Shown: piece after piece, positions 59,683-64,000 of the stretch
Position numbering within the stretch: position 1 is the stretch's first letter
Layout: each line of letters begins with the position of its first letter
DNA from: JAGOCV01 sp049445855
Lineage (GTDB): Bacteria; Pseudomonadota; Gammaproteobacteria; Burkholderiales; Burkholderiaceae_C
NCBI RefSeq assembly: GCF_049445855.1
Contig: NZ_JBMSDV010000006.1
Coordinates: 62,001-126,000 of the forward strand
Direction: 5' to 3'
Length of the DNA: 64,000 nucleotides
Position numbers and translations under genes: made by a program
Notes under the pieces: generated by a model
Seen by the model: the letters and a program-made list of their open reading frames with translations, nothing else
Told to the model about the DNA's origin: nothing
The model's database searches: none

Positions 59683-61941
59683 ATGCAGAAAAAAAACGGC
59701 AGCCCGGGACACGATGCACCAATTAAATCGCCTGAAGAAGACTTACTAAACAGCTTGGGCGTAGCAAGAGCTTTGCACCGCGTCATCAAAGCAACACCCC
59801 CCAATTGGTCTACACGAATTGGTCTTACAGGCCCTTGGGGGAGCGGAAAGACTAGCGTTTTGAATCTTCTGAGAGGTCTGGAAGAAAGCGATGGTGCAAT
59901 CGTTGTCGCATTCTCAGTATGGGCAGATGCTGGGGAAGGAAGCGTCATTGCGCATTTCTATGAGGCCCTTTCCTTGAGATTTCGTGAACTAGATATTCAA
60001 GTTCCATCAAGACAACGACTAAAAAAGCAAGCCAGCCGAATCCTCCGTTTTAGTGACTGGTTCCAGGCTCTAAGAAAAGGAGCCGAGGAGCTTTCACCGG
60101 CACCGCCAATCGCAACCAAAGTTGCCCTCAATATCATCGAAAAATTGGCGTCGCGCTCGTCAGCTTGGACGAAGATTGGAAATCAAGACCTAGAAGCACT
60201 AGTCAGAGCATTGTCAGGACGTCGCGTTGTCGTTTTTATAGATGACCTAGATCGGGCAGATCCGAAGATCATTCCAAAATCCTTTTTGGCAATGCGAGAA
60301 CTCCTTGATTGGCCAGGCTTCTCGTACGTTCTTGCGTACGACAAAAAAGCCATTGCAGGGGCCCTATATGAATATTCAAAAGCATTCGGTGAGAATGCAG
60401 ATGGTTTTCTCGAGAAGGTTATCGATGTGCCGTTCGAGATGCCGAACGCCGAAGAATCTGGAAAGAAGCGGTTAGCTGAAGCGACTTTCTCTATCTGCTG
60501 TCCATCTCTACCAACCGAGGCCCTTTTAAGTATTGCGTCGGTAATGCCGGCAGAACCGCGAAGGATAAAAATTCTTGCTCGAACACTTGGTTCATTTAGT
60601 TCAACGCTCTCACGTCACGCAGCAAGTGAGGTTGATTGGGTAGGCATTCTCCTTCATTCAATCGTCCGCGAGGCGAGCAAAAAACTGGCCGATTGGATTC
60701 TCGCTGAATCTAAGAACCCTGACGGTAGCTGGTTGCTTTGGGCAAGCGACGACAGAGAAAGAAAGGAAAAAGAAGCGGCGACTCGTGAGAATCTTCTAGC
60801 CATTCTGCCCACTCCACATCCAGAAGACACCGATCGCATCATCGAAGCAGCACTGAGGCTTCTTCAACATTGGCAATACTTAGGACCGGATCAGATTGAA
60901 TATTGGGTGAAACTCTCTTTTGAAGAGCCGATCATTACATTTTCGGAATTCAAGAGATTCAGAGACCAGGATCTTTCGACTTTCAGTCAAAAGAATTTAG
61001 AAGATTTTGTTAGCAGTCTTGCTGATCAAAGTTCAACATCTCGTCGTTCCGCAGCTTCTGATTTCTTGGAGGTAGCCCTTCAAGACTATCAAAATTGCTT
61101 GTCAGAAATGGCAGACAGCTCATCTGAATCTGAATGGAAAAACGCTTTAAAAAAATCACAAAGATCTTTGTCTATCGTAGAGATTTTGTTTTCAGACTCG
61201 TCATCCAAAGAAATTTCTTTTGCTGCAACTTCACCCAAATCAGTATGCTCACTCTATCAAATCGTGCGGAACTGGTTGGGCTGGACAAGGAATGACGGTG
61301 AGACTGAACTGCGCGCTCGCGAGCGATCTATTGGCAGACAAGCAGTAACAAAATGCGTGGATCCTGATGCTGTTTTTGCTGAAACCGATCCATTTTGGAA
61401 TGAAAATCACGCGCAGAGTCCTAATGAGGCGAGTCTCAGAATGGAATGGCGCGAAGAGATTCGGAGTGTGCTGGCGCCGAAAGTCGTGTCCGCTCTGCTA
61501 GCGCGGCTGTTGAAGAACGGTGGAATGATTGCAATTTCAACGGGTGACGAAAAATTGGGGCCTTGGCTAGTTGAATCTGAGAAATCACCCATTTATGCGG
61601 ACAAGAACCTAGCTTCACGACTGACAGAAACATTTCTATCTATTTCTGAGGTTGGCGACGAAGAAGCTGCAGCGTTGTCAGCGAATGCGATTCTCTATAT
61701 ACGGCAAATGCTGTTTCAGACTAGACAGGCATCTTGGGGGGGAGTCGAACAAGCCGGCAGAATAAACAACATCCATCCGGATATCTTTCCATCAGCTTGG
61801 TCGGCCGCTGTCTTTTCTGCGGTTCCTTTTCGCATGCGGGCGCAGTTGAGAAAGTTACGTGAGGATCTTATTAATATTGGCGTTTCTGCAGAAAGATTAG
61901 CTATCCCGACCTGGCTCAACGCGGAGGACGATGGTCTTTAG
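59683..61941 (+). CDS. KAP-family P-loop NTPase, AT-rich and probably acquired
   Basis: A 752-residue protein with a KAP-type NTPase domain: Walker A GPWGSGKT at residues 50-57 (preceded by RIGLTG), Walker B VVVFIDDLDR at 181-190, and FSYVLAYDKKAIAGAL plus FLEKVIDVPFEMP typical of the family. The remaining 450 residues are alpha-helical with no recognised domain and no clear membrane insertion. Base composition is visibly more AT-rich than all neighbours, with many A/T third positions, so horizontal gain is likely. Some KAP NTPases occur in phage-defence contexts, which is a hypothesis here. Its 3' end overlaps the convergent panE-like gene by 26 bases. Confidence 0.8.
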   Translation: MQKKNGSPGHDAPIKSPEEDLLNSLGVARALHRVIKATPPNWSTRIGLTGPWGSGKTSVLNLLRGLEESDGAIVVAFSVWADAGEGSVIAHFYEALSLRFRELDIQVPSRQRLKKQASRILRFSDWFQALRKGAEELSPAPPIATKVALNIIEKLASRSSAWTKIGNQDLEALVRALSGRRVVVFIDDLDRADPKIIPKSFLAMRELLDWPGFSYVLAYDKKAIAGALYEYSKAFGENADGFLEKVIDVPFEMPNAEESGKKRLAEATFSICCPSLPTEALLSIASVMPAEPRRIKILARTLGSFSSTLSRHAASEVDWVGILLHSIVREASKKLADWILAESKNPDGSWLLWASDDRERKEKEAATRENLLAILPTPHPEDTDRIIEAALRLLQHWQYLGPDQIEYWVKLSFEEPIITFSEFKRFRDQDLSTFSQKNLEDFVSSLADQSSTSRRSAASDFLEVALQDYQNCLSEMADSSSESEWKNALKKSQRSLSIVEILFSDSSSKEISFAATSPKSVCSLYQIVRNWLGWTRNDGETELRARERSIGRQAVTKCVDPDAVFAETDPFWNENHAQSPNEASLRMEWREEIRSVLAPKVVSALLARLLKNGGMIAISTGDEKLGPWLVESEKSPIYADKNLASRLTETFLSISEVGDEEAAALSANAILYIRQMLFQTRQASWGGVEQAGRINNIHPDIFPSAWSAAVFSAVPFRMRAQLRKLREDLINIGVSAERLAIPTWLNAEDDGL

Positions 61942-62902
61942 ACACTTCCTCCAACAACTTCACCAACACCCACAAAACCCGATTCGCCGGCGTCGCCACC
62001 CCCAGCGCCTCCCCACGCCGCACCACAATCCCGTTGAGATAGTCGATCTCGCTCTTCTTCCCCCGCATCACGTCCTGCGCGGTGGATGAAAACTGGCCGG
62101 GCATCGTCTCTGCAATCCTGCGCACCGCCGCATCCACATCGCCCGGAATGGTCACGCCGTCGGCTTTGGCGACGGCCAGGCATTCGTCCACCACGTTGCG
62201 CATGACGTCCGTGACGCCCTGCCCTTTGACCAGTTCGCCGTAAGGCATGCGGCCGATGGCGGACATGGCGTTGTACGCGCAGTTGAGGATGAGCTTGGCC
62301 CAGAGTGAGCCGCGCACGTTGTCCGAGATTTCGGTGGGCACGCCTGCGGCGATGAGCGCTTGCGCCACGGCTTCGCTGCGGGTGGCGGGTTCGATGACGA
62401 GTTCGCCGCGGCCGTGGTGTTTGAGGTGACCGGGGCCGGCCATTTCGGTGGCTACGTAGACGACGGCGGCGGCCACGTCGTGGTTGCGGATGACGGTGCG
62501 CAGCCGATCGGCGTTGTCCACGCCGTTCTGCAGGCAGAGCACCAGCGCGTCGGGCGCGAGGAACGGCAGGATCTGCTGACCTGCGCTTTCGGTGTCGGTG
62601 GATTTCACGCAGAACAGCACCACGTCGGCGCCGGCCACGGCATCGGGTTCGGTGCTGGCGCCCATGGGCACTTGCTCGTCGAACATCTTCGTGTCCATGT
62701 GCAGGCCGCCCTGCTTCACGGCGTCGACGTGCTGCTGGCGGCCGATGAGCACGACGTCGTGGCCTGCGCGGGCGAGCATGCCGCCGAAGAAGCAGCCGAC
62801 AGCGCCTGCGCCCATCACGGCAACGCGAAGGCGGGCGGCATTTACGGGGTTTGAGGGGGTGGGAGTCTGGGTGGAAGGTTGGGTGGCGGTCATGGATTTC
62901 AT
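61916..62902 (-). CDS. 2-dehydropantoate 2-reductase-like (ApbA/PanE family)
   Basis: NADPH-dependent ketopantoate reductase family protein of 328 residues. It has the Rossmann loop VAVMGAGAVGCFFGGMLARAG, FCVKSTDTESAGQQI, LCLQNGVDNADRL, and the catalytic-Lys region GSLWAKLILNCAYNAMSAIG. The C-terminal domain includes KSEIDYLNGIVVRRGEALGVATPAN. Many paralogues in this family are not the pantothenate enzyme, so the symbol is left empty. The last codons overlap the incoming KAP gene, so one of the two 3' ends may have been altered at the insertion junction. Confidence 0.85.
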   Translation of the reverse strand: MKSMTATQPSTQTPTPSNPVNAARLRVAVMGAGAVGCFFGGMLARAGHDVVLIGRQQHVDAVKQGGLHMDTKMFDEQVPMGASTEPDAVAGADVVLFCVKSTDTESAGQQILPFLAPDALVLCLQNGVDNADRLRTVIRNHDVAAAVVYVATEMAGPGHLKHHGRGELVIEPATRSEAVAQALIAAGVPTEISDNVRGSLWAKLILNCAYNAMSAIGRMPYGELVKGQGVTDVMRNVVDECLAVAKADGVTIPGDVDAAVRRIAETMPGQFSSTAQDVMRGKKSEIDYLNGIVVRRGEALGVATPANRVLWVLVKLLEEVSKDHRPPR

Positions 62903-62971
62903 TCTAGGGGCCTGCCCGTGTTTCCGCTGTTGTCCTACACGTGGCGCGGCACGCGCTCTCCATCATGGGCC

Positions 62972-64000
62972 ATGCTCCTGCGTTCGCTTCGCCCACGCAT
63001 GGCCGCCGTTGCCACTTCCCTTGCCTCCATCGCATCCGTGCTTGCGGCTTCCGCCGCCTGTGCACAGCCGTGGAATGTGCGGCTGGAGGGCTATCTCCAG
63101 GCCATCGACCCCAAGCCGCCGCTGCAACTCGGCGTGCATGTGCGCGACCTGGACACCGGCACCGAGGTCAACCACCACGCCGAAGAAACCTGGTACCTCG
63201 CGTCGATGGTCAAGACGCCGATTGCCATCGCGGTGCTGCGCGCCGTCGAGCGTGGCGATTTCACGCTGGACACCACCTTGCGCCTGCGCGCGTCGGACTA
63301 TGTGGACGGCGCGGGCGAGACCAACAGCCGCCCTGTCGCCGCGCCGGTGACCATCCGCTTCCTCATCGACCAGATGATCATCCAGAGCGACAACACCGCG
63401 AGCGACATGCTGATCGACCTGGTGGGCCTGCGCGCGGTCAATGAGGTGGTGCAGTCGCTCACGCGCCAGCTCGACCCGCCGGGCATCCAGCCCATCACCA
63501 CGCTGGCCGATGTGCGGCGCGAGGTGTATGGCCGGGTTACGCCGGCCGCTGAGCGTTTGTCGGGTAAGGACTGGCTGCACCTGAAGCAGCAGCCCACCGA
63601 CAAGGCGCGGCTCGAACTGCTGTCGCAGCTCACGCGCGTGCCGCCGCAGAAGTTCAAGCTGCGCTCGCTGGATGCGGCTTACGCGTCGTACTACGCCAGC
63701 GGGCTCAACAGCGGTCGGCTCGATGTATATGGCGAGATGCTGCAGGCGCTGTTCGACGGCCGGGCGCTGTCGCCGCAGTACACGCGCTACCTCACCGGCG
63801 TGATGTCGCGCACGGCCACGGGCACGCAGCGCATCAAGGCCGCACTGCCGCCGCACGTGGGCTTTGCGCACAAGACGGGCACGCAGCGCGCGCGCTTCTG
63901 CGATTCGGGCCTGCTGCAGGTGGCCGACCCGCCGAGCGGCAGCGTGCGCCGCATTGTCATCGTCGCCTGCACACGCGGCGACGCTTCGCTGGCACGGTCC
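62972..64000 (+). CDS. Class A beta-lactamase-like serine hydrolase (3' end outside window)
   Basis: Exported serine hydrolase truncated by the window edge; 343 codons are visible with no stop. A signal peptide (AAVATSLASIASVLAASAACA) follows the ATG at 62972, or the ATG at 62999. All three class A motifs are present: SMVK (SxxK), SDN in IIQSDNTASD, and KTG in GFAHKTGTQ. A penicillin-binding or lactamase fold is clear, but activity on beta-lactams is not shown by sequence. It is divergent from the panE-like gene. Confidence 0.82.
   Translation, partial: MLLRSLRPRMAAVATSLASIASVLAASAACAQPWNVRLEGYLQAIDPKPPLQLGVHVRDLDTGTEVNHHAEETWYLASMVKTPIAIAVLRAVERGDFTLDTTLRLRASDYVDGAGETNSRPVAAPVTIRFLIDQMIIQSDNTASDMLIDLVGLRAVNEVVQSLTRQLDPPGIQPITTLADVRREVYGRVTPAAERLSGKDWLHLKQQPTDKARLELLSQLTRVPPQKFKLRSLDAAYASYYASGLNSGRLDVYGEMLQALFDGRALSPQYTRYLTGVMSRTATGTQRIKAALPPHVGFAHKTGTQRARFCDSGLLQVADPPSGSVRRIVIVACTRGDASLARS

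Overview
The window looks like chromosomal DNA of a GC-rich betaproteobacterium, most likely Burkholderiales and plausibly Comamonadaceae. This rests on the dapC-dapD-pilU-dapE-prmB order, the yebC-purD-hemF-nadD-rsfS-rlmH-maf-rng operon, a Bug/TctC binding protein, Tol-Pal genes next to tRNA-Lys, and uniformly GC-rich codon use. The exception is one AT-richer gene at 59683-61941. The genus cannot be fixed by eye.

Layout. 1-5141: lysine/diaminopimelate genes (dapC 5'-truncated by the window edge, dapD, dapE) with an interposed pilus retraction ATPase and prmB. 5169-7850: a VapBC toxin-antitoxin pair overlapping a YheS-type ABC-F gene. 7866-10750: two small membrane proteins and a thiolase/TetR divergent pair with three matching operators. 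10759-16442: terminator, tRNA-Lys(UUU), tcdA, cpoB, pal, tolB, and divergent msbA. 16439-23157: housekeeping operon on the minus strand. 23229-26787: yjgR-like ATPase, a YdjM-like membrane protein and a PLP dehydratase. 26795-33290: a carboxylate/CoA catabolic cluster (paaI-iclR on plus; acs-maoC-caiB-tctC on minus), with a shared 12-bp promoter element at both ends. 33294-34063: a scar with an orphan promoter and ORF, a ZIP transporter remnant and a small membrane protein.

34136-44664 is a pyrimidine salvage/degradation block. A RutR-like operator and promoter precede urc1 (GTP cyclohydrolase II-like), urc4 (DUF1688), upp, a BMP-type nucleoside ABC importer (binding protein, double ATPase, two permeases), a serine hydrolase and codA. 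Together these could import nucleosides or bases, deaminate cytosine to uracil, convert uracil to UMP and open the ring by the URC route. 44845-48194 holds an HDOD protein, a VOC protein, a GFA-family remnant, a Bcr/CflA-type MFS exporter and an EVE-domain protein.

48235-59607 is a tandem duplication of a two-gene signalling module, about 5.6 kb per copy. Each copy has its own promoter, a receiver / degenerate cyclase / Ser-Thr kinase protein, and a membrane hybrid histidine kinase. That kinase carries two receivers and a second histidine-kinase core at its C-terminus. I consider this and the URC block the most interesting parts. After it come an AT-richer KAP-family NTPase gene, a panE-like reductase and a class A beta-lactamase-like hydrolase cut by the right edge.
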